Shown here one piece after another: positions 24,898 through 33,442 of a DNA stretch of 35,876 nucleotides. Both the position numbers and the translations under genes were made by a program. Each line of letters begins with the position of its first letter. Position 1 is the first letter of the stretch. Below the pieces are notes generated by a model. That model searched no databases. It had not been told where the DNA came from and saw only the letters and a list, made by a program, of their open reading frames with translations. The stretch spans positions 1 through 35,876 of the forward strand of contig JAUVYF010000008.1 in NCBI GenBank assembly GCA_030603215.1, written 5' to 3'. The stretch comes from Candidatus Bipolaricaulota bacterium (GTDB lineage: Bacteria > Bipolaricaulota > Bipolaricaulia > UBA7950 > UBA9294).

Positions 24898-26358
24898 CTA
24901 TTCGTTGTGAGGGATCTTTACGGAGCTTCCGCCAATAAACTCTCGGATCATTGCATCGCCCGGAATGAGATCGAATCCTTCCACAACAGAGCGATCTAAG
25001 CTTGAGACCGACTGCAGGAGCTTCTCCACCCGGGCATGGCGAATGTGCGCATCAAGCAGCGAAGTGTATTGAACGAGGTCTCTACTTTGTGGCCAATGTG
25101 TTTCCCTTCCCGAGAAGAACGGCTTTAGCGCGGGAAGATCGAATGGCATTCCTCCATTCACTATGTGGTCGGCCAAACCCTTGAGTGGGATGATGCTAAA
25201 CAGCTCACCCATACGAACATAGTGCCAATGCAGGATTGTAGAAAGCGGGGGATGATCGCGATGCTTGATGTCGCGTAGCATCCGGCGCAGAAGGCGAACA
25301 TCTTCAAATCTGGTCAATCGATTAGCTGTGCCATCTCCTTCGTATAGAGGATTCATTGCCTCAATGTACAAGCGAAACATTACCGTAGGGTCGATATGCT
25401 CTGTTATCGGTGGGTAAAATCCGTGCAGACAGTCTAGGAGCAGTATTTGACCCGGTTCACGCTGGATCCTTTTTGTATTGCTGCGTCTTCCTTCTTTGAA
25501 GTCATACACTGGCTTGTCAATAGCTTCTCCATCAAGCAGCGCTCTTAGGTGTTCGTTCAGGAGCTGGATATCAAGCGCCGCTGGTGTTTCATAATTACGG
25601 TCATTTATCCAATCAGTTGGGTGCTCTGTCAATGGCCAGAAGTAATCATCAAGATTGAGCATAAGGAACCGTAGACCGCGCTCCTCCAAACGCTCAGTCA
25701 ACTTGACTGTTGTTGTTGTCTTTCCTGAAGCTGACGGCCCGCTGATCCAAATCATCTTGATATCATTGCCAGCATCGATACGAGCCATTACCTTGTCTGC
25801 TGCCTCATCGAGTGACGCCTCGTAGTAGGCAAGAGCATCTTCTATCAGCTGTCCAATTCCTCCACCTTGAACGACCTCGTTCAAATGCGCTATAGTGTCG
25901 CAGTTATGCTGCTTGTTCCATGTCAATAGGAGATTCAGGTACTTCGAAGGATAACCATTTCTCACAAACTGCTCCTCGGTTATACTCCCTTCACGTAGCC
26001 AGTGATGTCCCCAGCGAAAACAACTGTAAGCATCCGCGGTAATATCGAAGCCATAGCTTCTTAGAACGTGCAACACTGTATCCTGGATTTCCTCTATAGT
26101 TGGAGGGAAGTTCGACACGAGGCGGCGCGGTTCAGCATTCAGACAGATTACAATCAAGTCGGAAAGAAACTCGGCAATCTCACTATCTGCTCCAGTTGCA
26201 GCGAATATGCGATCGTTTATTCCTGGCAAGTAATCCTTCTCAAAGCCATCGATTGAATCTGCTGCTCGTCGCAAAGCACGAACAATTCGCTCCTGGTCAA
26301 AGTTAGCCAGGGCATGATTACGCCTCATGACTTTACCAATCTTGTTGACAACTGCCAT
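24898..26358 (-). CDS. ATP-cone-like N-terminus fused to uridine kinase/phosphoribulokinase-like P-loop kinase
   Basis: N-term KIGKVMRRNHALANFDQERIVRALRRAADSIDG resembles ATP-cone; kinase part ISGPSASGKTTTTVKLTERL, LNLDDYFWP, PVYDFKEGRRSNT, LLDCLHGFYP. Confidence 0.82.
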   Translation of the reverse strand: MAVVNKIGKVMRRNHALANFDQERIVRALRRAADSIDGFEKDYLPGINDRIFAATGADSEIAEFLSDLIVICLNAEPRRLVSNFPPTIEEIQDTVLHVLRSYGFDITADAYSCFRWGHHWLREGSITEEQFVRNGYPSKYLNLLLTWNKQHNCDTIAHLNEVVQGGGIGQLIEDALAYYEASLDEAADKVMARIDAGNDIKMIWISGPSASGKTTTTVKLTERLEERGLRFLMLNLDDYFWPLTEHPTDWINDRNYETPAALDIQLLNEHLRALLDGEAIDKPVYDFKEGRRSNTKRIQREPGQILLLDCLHGFYPPITEHIDPTVMFRLYIEAMNPLYEGDGTANRLTRFEDVRLLRRMLRDIKHRDHPPLSTILHWHYVRMGELFSIIPLKGLADHIVNGGMPFDLPALKPFFSGRETHWPQSRDLVQYTSLLDAHIRHARVEKLLQSVSSLDRSVVEGFDLIPGDAMIREFIGGSSVKIPHNE

Positions 26359-26367
26359 TCTTATGTG

Positions 26368-26396
26368 ATTATACTGCGAACAGCGTCAATACCCAA
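26368..26396 (-). promoter_or_regulatory. Candidate promoter for the ATP-cone/kinase gene
   Basis: On the minus strand TTGGGT-N17-TATAAT with the -10 ending 9 nt before the ATG. Confidence 0.45.
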
Positions 26397-26540
26397 GAAC
26401 CCTTCACAACACACTTTCCTTCTAAAGAGCTAGCGGACTATCCTATTGCCACTAGAAAAGCAGCTTTGATGGTGCAGATCATAGCACTGATCGCTATTGT
26501 GGAAGATGAAGACGAGCTCATATAGAACACCCAGACAATA

Positions 26541-26576
26541 AAAAAACTACTCTTTCGTAATTCAGCGAAAGAGTAG
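26541..26576 (-). terminator. Rho-independent terminator for the minus-strand beta-barrel-like gene
   Basis: Perfect 11-bp inverted repeat CTACTCTTTCG/CGAAAGAGTAG (26547-26557 / 26566-26576); minus-strand T-tract (rc of aataaaaaaa) follows. Confidence 0.75.
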
Positions 26577-26639
26577 CTTTCGAACGGAATTCACTTTACT
26601 GTTGCCATTCACAACACGGACTCGCAGGCTATTATCCGG

Positions 26640-27113
26640 CTAGAAGTCTATTGCGAAGCCTAGTCCTGTGTAGAACTTCCAATAGTAGTCTGCGGGCGCT
26701 GCTACTGGCCAGAAGATGGCTCCTTCTCCTAAGAGATAGATGTTTGGTGTTATGTTCACCCGCCCACCAACGAACGCTTCTACCAGATAGGTCGTTGTTG
26801 TCCCCTCCATCTTCATGTGTCCACCGAAGCCAAGATAAGGCACAAATTGAGCATCCTTGCTAGCAAGGTACCATTTGGCTCTTAGCCCAACTGAAGTGGA
26901 TGATGTCTGCGTCGCGCCAAAGCCCACGAGGCTTGTCTCAACGACGAAGGCTATACTCATGCTGGAAGAAATATCCCCCTCAGCCTGGAAAGCAAACGAC
27001 AGGTTCGAAGAACTATCTATCCCGACTCTGGTCTCAAGACTGGTTGCTTGTCCCGCGAACACTGGCAACATAAGCAGTGAACAGAGAACAATCAAATACG
27101 AAACTTTTCTCAT
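26640..27113 (-). CDS. Small secreted/outer-membrane beta-barrel-like protein
   Basis: Start refined to MRKVSYLIVLCSLLMLPVFAGQA with good RBS (gaaggaggt); alternating beta-strand pattern and terminal Phe (GLGFAIDF). Confidence 0.7.
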   Translation of the reverse strand: MRKVSYLIVLCSLLMLPVFAGQATSLETRVGIDSSSNLSFAFQAEGDISSSMSIAFVVETSLVGFGATQTSSTSVGLRAKWYLASKDAQFVPYLGFGGHMKMEGTTTTYLVEAFVGGRVNITPNIYLLGEGAIFWPVAAPADYYWKFYTGLGFAIDF

Positions 27114-27259
27114 TAAACTACCTCCTTCTCGTTGACTCGCTACTGTTCTCCTATATAGTACTGTACTGCACGGATCACATACAATGAAATGCACTACGGC
27201 TGATCCGCTTGTAACAATTGGGCACACAGTAAGAGACACAAGACCCGGGCTTGCCTTAC

Positions 27260-28966
27260 CTATCTCCCTTCCTTCTTCTGAATCTTAGCCCATGTGTCAC
27301 GCAGCGTAACGGTGCGATTGAATACAAGTTTCTCCGCCTTCGAGTCAACATCTACGCAGAAATAGCCCTTGCGCTCGAATTGGTAATGCATACCTGGTCT
27401 TGCTTCAGCAAGGCTTGGTTCAAGTTTGCATTCGCTAAGAACACTAAGAGAGTTTGGGTTTAGGTTATCTAGCCACTGCTGATTTCCCTCAGTCTCGGTA
27501 GGATTCTCCTTTGCGAACAGATGCTCATAGAGACGAACATCGGCATCGACCGCGTGTTTGGCTGATACCCAATGAAGTGTTGCCCTGACTTTGCGGCCGT
27601 CAGGGGAATCGCCACCACGCGTTGCCGGATCATAGGTGCACCGGAGCTCCACTATGTCTCCCTTTGTGTCCTTCACTACATCTGTGCAGGTAACAAAGTA
27701 CGCGTAGCGGAGCCGTACCTCGCGGCCTTGTGACAGTCGATAGAACTTCTTTACGGGATCCTCCATGAAGTCCTCGCGCTCAATGTACAGTACGCTTGAA
27801 AAGGGCACGTTGCGAGTACCAGCGCTCTCATCTTCAGGATTGTTGATTGCGGTAAGTTGTTCGACTTTGTGTTCAGGGAAGTTGGTGATTACCACTTTGA
27901 GGGGATCAAGGACTCCCATGACACGCGGAGCGCGTCTGTTCAGGTCCTGGCGCAAACAATGTTCAAGGAATGCATACTCAACCGTGCTTTCTGCCTTAGA
28001 CACACCTATACGTTTAGAGAACTCGCGGATCGCTTCCGGAGTAAACCCACGTCGCCTTAGGCCGGCAATAGTTGGCATGCGTGGGTCATCCCACCCTTGT
28101 ACGTGCCCTTCCTTAACCAATTGCAGAAGCAGCCTTTTGCTCATTACAGTGTAGGTTAGAGCTAGGCGAGCGAACTCAATCTGGCGAGGATGATAAACGG
28201 CAAGTTGATTCAAGTACCAATCATAGAGTGGACGATGATTCTCGAACTCAAGAGTGCAAATAGAATGTGTGATTCCTTCGATTGAATCGGATTGGCCATG
28301 TGCCCAATCGTACATTGGATAGATGCACCACTTGTTTCCAGCGCGATGATGTGAAGCATGCAGGATACGATACATGATGGGATCGCGCATATTTAGATTG
28401 GGATGGGCCATGTTGATCTTGGCTCGCAAGGTTTTAGCGCCATCTGGAAACTCACCGTCGCGCATGCGGCTGAACAGATCAAGATTCTCCTCAACAGACC
28501 GGTTACGGTATGGACTATCGTTCCCTGGAGGAGTGATCAGTTTGCCCTCATTCTGAATGGCTTTCCCACGATGTTCACTGATCTGCTCAGACGAAAGATC
28601 ACATACGTATGCCTTGCCGTCTTTGATCAGTTTGCACGCCCACTGATATAGCTGGTCGAAATAATCAGATGCATAGTACTCTCGGTCTTCCCAGTTGACT
28701 CCTAGCCATCGAAGATCCTGTTTGATCGATTCGACGTATTCGCGCTCTTCCTTTTCCGGATTTGTATCATCGAAGCGTAAGTTGAACTTACCCCCAAACT
28801 CCTTGGCAATATCGTAGTTTAGAAGAATGCTCTTCGCGTGGCCGATATGAAGGTAGCCATTCGGCTCCGGCGGGAAGCGTGTGTGTACCCGCCTGTCGTT
28901 TTTGCCTACCTGTAAGTCACTGGCAATAGTCTGGCGAATAAAATCCAGAGGTATGTCGTTGTTCAT
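27260..28966 (-). CDS. glnS: Glutaminyl-tRNA synthetase
   Basis: [68 protein letters not shown](LL). Start refined to MNNDIPLDF (ORF extends to 28990). Confidence 0.96.
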   Translation of the reverse strand: MNNDIPLDFIRQTIASDLQVGKNDRRVHTRFPPEPNGYLHIGHAKSILLNYDIAKEFGGKFNLRFDDTNPEKEEREYVESIKQDLRWLGVNWEDREYYASDYFDQLYQWACKLIKDGKAYVCDLSSEQISEHRGKAIQNEGKLITPPGNDSPYRNRSVEENLDLFSRMRDGEFPDGAKTLRAKINMAHPNLNMRDPIMYRILHASHHRAGNKWCIYPMYDWAHGQSDSIEGITHSICTLEFENHRPLYDWYLNQLAVYHPRQIEFARLALTYTVMSKRLLLQLVKEGHVQGWDDPRMPTIAGLRRRGFTPEAIREFSKRIGVSKAESTVEYAFLEHCLRQDLNRRAPRVMGVLDPLKVVITNFPEHKVEQLTAINNPEDESAGTRNVPFSSVLYIEREDFMEDPVKKFYRLSQGREVRLRYAYFVTCTDVVKDTKGDIVELRCTYDPATRGGDSPDGRKVRATLHWVSAKHAVDADVRLYEHLFAKENPTETEGNQQWLDNLNPNSLSVLSECKLEPSLAEARPGMHYQFERKGYFCVDVDSKAEKLVFNRTVTLRDTWAKIQKKEGR

Positions 28967-29063
28967 AACCGTTCTCCCCTGCAAATGCAAAGATGCTTAT
29001 GAGTCGTAAGTACGCTTCTCATCTCACTAGTCTAACCAGAAATACAAGCTACCGCCAGTTCAA

Positions 29064-29084
29064 TTTGTGGCGAATGTCCACAAA
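29064..29084. repeat. Inverted repeat in the glnS-iclR divergent intergenic region (operator candidate)
   Basis: TTTGTGG-cgaatgt-CCACAAA, perfect 7-bp arms. Confidence 0.5.
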
Positions 29085-29211
29085 ATGGTGGTCAGTCATG
29101 GTCCGTGGTCGAGTGTCAAAGGTGTAAAGCAGTCAAGTAACGGGATAGTCAAGTAGTTGAATAAGGAATCGTACTGCTTTTCACTACTCAACAACTGACC
29201 TCTTTGACTGG

Positions 29212-29240
29212 TTGACAAAAGAAGATAAATGGGCATAATA
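29212..29240 (+). promoter_or_regulatory. Sigma70-type promoter for the IclR-family gene
   Basis: TTGACA with CATAAT at 16-nt or ATAATA at 17-nt spacing. Confidence 0.6.
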
Positions 29241-29294
29241 ATTTGTGAGTGTTAAGAAGTAGTTCTTAAATATTGATAATATGTGGAGGTTCTA

Positions 29295-30053
29295 ATGGCG
29301 TCATCAGCCATCCTGGAAAAGGGGCTAGAACTCCTCTCTCTTTTCACAAAGCACCCTAGTCCGATCGGCATTTCAAAGCTTTCCACACTAACAAATCTCT
29401 CAACTAGCACGATCTACAGATATCTGGCAACTCTTAAGGCCCAGGGATACATCAAGGCGGACACAAAGCCAGGATATTACCGGTTGGGGCTCAAGATCCT
29501 GGAGTTGGCCAGCGCAATCAAACGCGAGAGCAACATTTCTCTGGCTCTTCCCGTAATGGAGACCCTAGCGAGTCAAACGGGTGAGAGCGTTCTGCTTTGC
29601 GGGCGACAGGGCGAAAGAGGGGTGTGCCTGGAGAAAATAGAAGGCAAGCACAACTTAAGAGTTTCCTATATGTATGGCGTGCCGTTCCATCTTCATGCCG
29701 GAGCAACAGGCAAGGTTCTACTTGCTTACCTGAATGACGAAGAAACAGAGCAGGTGATAAGAAAGGTAGGACTTCCAGCGTTTACGGAGAATACAATTAC
29801 GGATCCAGAACAACTGAAGGCTGATCTTAAGGAGATCAAGAGAGCTGGTTTTGCAGTGAGTACTAGCGAGATGCACGAAGGCGTAGTTGCCATTGCCGCG
29901 CCGATCTTGAACAGGAGAGAAAGACTAGAAGCAGATCTAAGCATTGGGATTCCAATACACCGGTTTGCGCAATGTGATAGCGCAAACCTAATTGAGCTAG
30001 TGGTAAGTAGCGCAAAGGAGATATCCGAGAAACTGAAACTCCACGATATCTAG
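29295..30053 (+). CDS. IclR-family transcriptional regulator
   Basis: HTH LEKGLELLSLFTKHPSPIGISKLSTLTNLSTSTIYRYLATLKAQGYI; effector domain FHLHAGATGKVLLAYL, GFAVSTSEMHEGVVAIAAPI. ATG at 29295 preceded by ggagg. Confidence 0.95.
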   Translation: MASSAILEKGLELLSLFTKHPSPIGISKLSTLTNLSTSTIYRYLATLKAQGYIKADTKPGYYRLGLKILELASAIKRESNISLALPVMETLASQTGESVLLCGRQGERGVCLEKIEGKHNLRVSYMYGVPFHLHAGATGKVLLAYLNDEETEQVIRKVGLPAFTENTITDPEQLKADLKEIKRAGFAVSTSEMHEGVVAIAAPILNRRERLEADLSIGIPIHRFAQCDSANLIELVVSSAKEISEKLKLHDI

Positions 30054-30191
30054 CCATGATGGTTGACAGGACATACAACGCAAAGGGCGTGTTGAGTGAG
30101 GAGGCACGGCGAGAAAAGGTGTTTCTCATATGTTTTCTTGGCTTAGCAAAGACCAGGATCTCTAGCGTGGGAAGTAAAGGGGATTATTAGG

Positions 30192-31271
30192 ATGATTGGG
30201 CAGATCGACAGGGAATGGATAGAGGCAGCCATTGTTGGCGGTGGCATCCTCGGCGGTGGCGGTGGCGGAAGCATGAGTGAAGGAAGGTCCTTGGGCCGAC
30301 TGGCGCTTGAGCTAGGTGATCCTAGAATGGTTGACTTGGCGCAGTTGCCTGAAGATTCGCTCATACTGGTTGTATCCGCGGTAGGTGCTCCATCGGTTGC
30401 GGAGCACCCTATGCCTTCGCACTACGTAAGGGCGGTAAGCCTCATGTTGGAGGAGCTGAAGGGGAAGGTGGGTGCGCTCATGACCAACGAGATAGGGGGA
30501 CTTGCTGTAGTAAATGGGCTAGTGCAATCCGCTATCGTAGATCTTCCCTTGGTTGATGCCGCTTGCAATGGCAGAGCTCATCCTACGGGAGTGATGGGAG
30601 CAATGGGCATATCCTTGCAGCCTGGTTACGTGGTCCAACAAGTTACCATTGGTGGATCGCAGCGGAATGCTGAATATGTTGAGTTGTGTTGTTCGGGTTC
30701 TCTTTCGATCATAGCTCAACTAACCAGGAAGCTGGCAGAAGAGCTTGAATGTGTTGTTGCCGCTGCTAGGACTCCGATATTGCCAAGTTTTGTAAGGGCG
30801 AATGCTGCAGTTGGTGCTATAGGACAAGCCGTTGAACTGGGAAAAGTTTGGTTGGCTTGTGATTCAGGAGCGGAGAGAATAGAACAAGTCACCAATACAG
30901 TTAATGGTAAGGTTGTAGCTCGTGGTAAAGTGGAATCATTGACCCTTGCTGTGCGAAACGGGTTTGACGTAGGAGAGCTACAAGTAGGCGATGTTGGGCT
31001 AACTTTTTGGAATGAGTACATGACACTGGAACATGGCAGTGAACGTTTGGCAACCTTTCCGGATCTGATTGCAACAATAGATGCTGAGACGGGCCACCCA
31101 ATCACAACTGCCGAGATCCGAGAGGGACAAGAAATCGCAGTAATGACAGTCTCACAAGCTAATTTGAATCTTGGTGGAGGTATGAGAGACCGCGGGGTCT
31201 TTCGTGACATAGAGAGAATACTTGGGAAGGAGATTGTGAAATATGTGTGTTTTGATGGGGAGGCGCGATGA
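30192..31271 (+). CDS. DUF917 family protein (paralog 1)
   Basis: Glycine-rich GGGILGGGGGGS, PEDSLILVVSAVGAPS, ALMTNEIGGLAVVNGLV, PLVDAACNGRAHP typical of DUF917. Confidence 0.88.
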   Translation: MIGQIDREWIEAAIVGGGILGGGGGGSMSEGRSLGRLALELGDPRMVDLAQLPEDSLILVVSAVGAPSVAEHPMPSHYVRAVSLMLEELKGKVGALMTNEIGGLAVVNGLVQSAIVDLPLVDAACNGRAHPTGVMGAMGISLQPGYVVQQVTIGGSQRNAEYVELCCSGSLSIIAQLTRKLAEELECVVAAARTPILPSFVRANAAVGAIGQAVELGKVWLACDSGAERIEQVTNTVNGKVVARGKVESLTLAVRNGFDVGELQVGDVGLTFWNEYMTLEHGSERLATFPDLIATIDAETGHPITTAEIREGQEIAVMTVSQANLNLGGGMRDRGVFRDIERILGKEIVKYVCFDGEAR

Positions 31272-32362
31272 TAGTACTTGACGATGCGTGGGTTGAGCAA
31301 GCTTGTTTTGGTGGAGGGATTCTAGGTGGTGGCGGTGGTGGAAGTGTAGAAGAAGGTATTCGGCTTGGCCGGTTGGCTCTAAAGCTAGGATACCCAACTA
31401 TGCTCGATTCAGCTGAAGTTCCCGAAGACTCTTTGATAGCTACTGTTTCAGCTGTGGGAGCTCCATCAAGAAAACAGCGCCCGATCCCTTCTCATTATGT
31501 ACGAGCGGTGAAGCTTCTCATGGATCACACAGGTAAGCAAATTGCCGGCCTCATGACAAATGAAATGGGAGGATCGGCTTCGATTAACGGGCTGGTCCAG
31601 TCGGCAATCCTTCAGATTCCTTTGATCGACGCAGCGTGCAACGGACGAGCTTACCCAATAGGGACCATGGGAGCAATGGGACTGTCAGTGAACAGTGATT
31701 TCGTCTCTGAACAGGCTGCGGCTGGAGGATCGAAGAAAAAAGGTACGTATGTTGAGATATACGGGAAAGGATCACTCCCCATTCTCACCGAGTTGGTCAT
31801 CAAGGCATCGTACGAGGCCGGTGGACTGATAGCTGTAGCCAGACATCCTCTACCCGCATCCTATATCAAAGCGAATGCGGCGGTAGGAGCCCTGACCCAA
31901 GCGGTGCGACTGGGCAAAGCGTACTTGAGTGGTCAAACTGGGGAAGAGAAGATACAGAAAGTTGTAGAGGTCCTTGGTGGGAAAGTGGTAGCCCGCGCAA
32001 ACGTCGACTCGGTAGAACTTATAGTGCAACAAGGTTTGGATGTGGGGAAAGTGGTGATTGGCGACCTTGAAATTACCTTTTGGAATGAATACATGACATT
32101 GGAGCAGCAAGGGGAGCGCTTAGCTACTTTCCCTGACTTGATCATGACTATGGATGCTGAGACCGGCTCTCCCATCTCCAGCGCAGACCTGAACAAAGCT
32201 CAACGGATAAGCGTGATTGTGGCTCCAAAGGAGAACCTGATCCTTGGTGCAAGCATGCAAGATCGGCAGGTGTTTCGCGATGTTGAAAGGGCGATAGGAA
32301 AAGAGATCGTCCGGTATGTCTTTCCAAAGGAGGATTCCCAGGTATGCTCCTCAAGCAGGTAA
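31268..32362 (+). CDS. DUF917 family protein (paralog 2)
   Basis: Collinear homology to paralog 1 (GGGILGGGGGGSVEEG, PEDSLIATVSAVGAPS, GLMTNEMGGSASINGLVQSAI, PLIDAACNGRAYP); ATGA overlap. Confidence 0.88.
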   Translation: MIVLDDAWVEQACFGGGILGGGGGGSVEEGIRLGRLALKLGYPTMLDSAEVPEDSLIATVSAVGAPSRKQRPIPSHYVRAVKLLMDHTGKQIAGLMTNEMGGSASINGLVQSAILQIPLIDAACNGRAYPIGTMGAMGLSVNSDFVSEQAAAGGSKKKGTYVEIYGKGSLPILTELVIKASYEAGGLIAVARHPLPASYIKANAAVGALTQAVRLGKAYLSGQTGEEKIQKVVEVLGGKVVARANVDSVELIVQQGLDVGKVVIGDLEITFWNEYMTLEQQGERLATFPDLIMTMDAETGSPISSADLNKAQRISVIVAPKENLILGASMQDRQVFRDVERAIGKEIVRYVFPKEDSQVCSSSR

Positions 32363-33294
32363 TTGAAGCTTTTTCATTGATTGATGACGCCGGCGTCTCT
32401 GGAGAGGGCGTTGCCGCGAGGCTGTGGAAGGTTAACCCGGATGCGAAGATTGATCTACGGACGGTGAAAGGTACAGAGGGAAGCACAGATTTTCTCAAAC
32501 TGTTTGTTCCGGGAAGCAACGGCCAAGCAGCTGGAGGCCACTCACGCACACTTGGAATCATCGGTAAGCTCGGCGGCGTTGGCGCAAGGCCAGAGAAGAT
32601 TGGTGCTGTTTCAGATGCAGATGGAGCGATAGTGGTAATCGCTCTGGGCCTGAAACTGCTCGACATGCAAAGGAAAGGCGATGCGCTACAAGGAGACATT
32701 ATTATCTCTACTCATATCTGTCCGCGATCGCCCGTTATGCCACACAAGCCCGTTCCTTTCATGGGTTCTCCAGTAGGAATGGCAACCATGAATGACATCG
32801 AGTTGGATGAGCGCATGGATGGGATACTGAGCATAGACGCAACCAAGGGAAATGAGATAGTCAACTGCAATGGATTCGCCATCTCGCCAACAGTGAAGGA
32901 AGGGTACATCCTAAGAGTAAGCGAAGATCTTCTCGTAATAATGAGGCAAACCACAGGAAAGCCCCCTGTTACCTTTCCGCTCGCTACCGCGGACATAACC
33001 CCTTACGGAAACGGGCTGGACCACATAAACAGCATTATGCAACCATCAACAGCGACAGATAGCCCAGTTGTTGGAGTTGCTACAACCTCAGGAGCAGTGA
33101 TACCAGGAATAGGCACAGGAGTCAATGACCCACTGGCTCTGGAAGCAGCAGCGAGGTACTGCTTGGAGGTAGCAAAGGAATATGGAAACGGCTCCTGTAG
33201 TCTGTACGACGAGGTAGAATTCCGCCTGATGCTCAGGCTATATGGAGCGATGAAACACTTGCAGGCCCTCCCGTCTACGGAGATCAGAAGATGA
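32344..33294 (+). CDS. DUF1177 family protein
   Basis: LIDDAGVSGEGVAARL, GHSRTLGIIGKLGGVGARPEKIGAVSDADGAIVVIALGLKLLDM, IISTHICPRSPVMPHKPVPFMGSP pattern recognised from the DUF1177 family. Confidence 0.75.
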   Translation: MLLKQVIEAFSLIDDAGVSGEGVAARLWKVNPDAKIDLRTVKGTEGSTDFLKLFVPGSNGQAAGGHSRTLGIIGKLGGVGARPEKIGAVSDADGAIVVIALGLKLLDMQRKGDALQGDIIISTHICPRSPVMPHKPVPFMGSPVGMATMNDIELDERMDGILSIDATKGNEIVNCNGFAISPTVKEGYILRVSEDLLVIMRQTTGKPPVTFPLATADITPYGNGLDHINSIMQPSTATDSPVVGVATTSGAVIPGIGTGVNDPLALEAAARYCLEVAKEYGNGSCSLYDEVEFRLMLRLYGAMKHLQALPSTEIRR

Positions 33295-33442
33295 TCGCAC
33301 AGGAGCTGGTTGGCTTCATATATTGCCTGTGAGGAGCTCATTGAGCTGTTGTAGGGAGCACAGGAAGGAGGTGATCTGCCACGGCCAAGGATAATTACAG
33401 GAAAGTTTCAGGAAGGAAACTAGAGTACAAGGAGGTATAACA

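Noticed and set aside
30235-30270. GGCGGTGGC-type simple repeat
   Set aside because: Codes for the conserved glycine-rich GGGILGGGGGG motif, also present in the second paralog; not an independent repeat element.
30716-31300. 194-aa minus-strand ORF opposite the first DUF917 gene
   Set aside because: Antisense shadow; its composition reflects the DUF917 codons.
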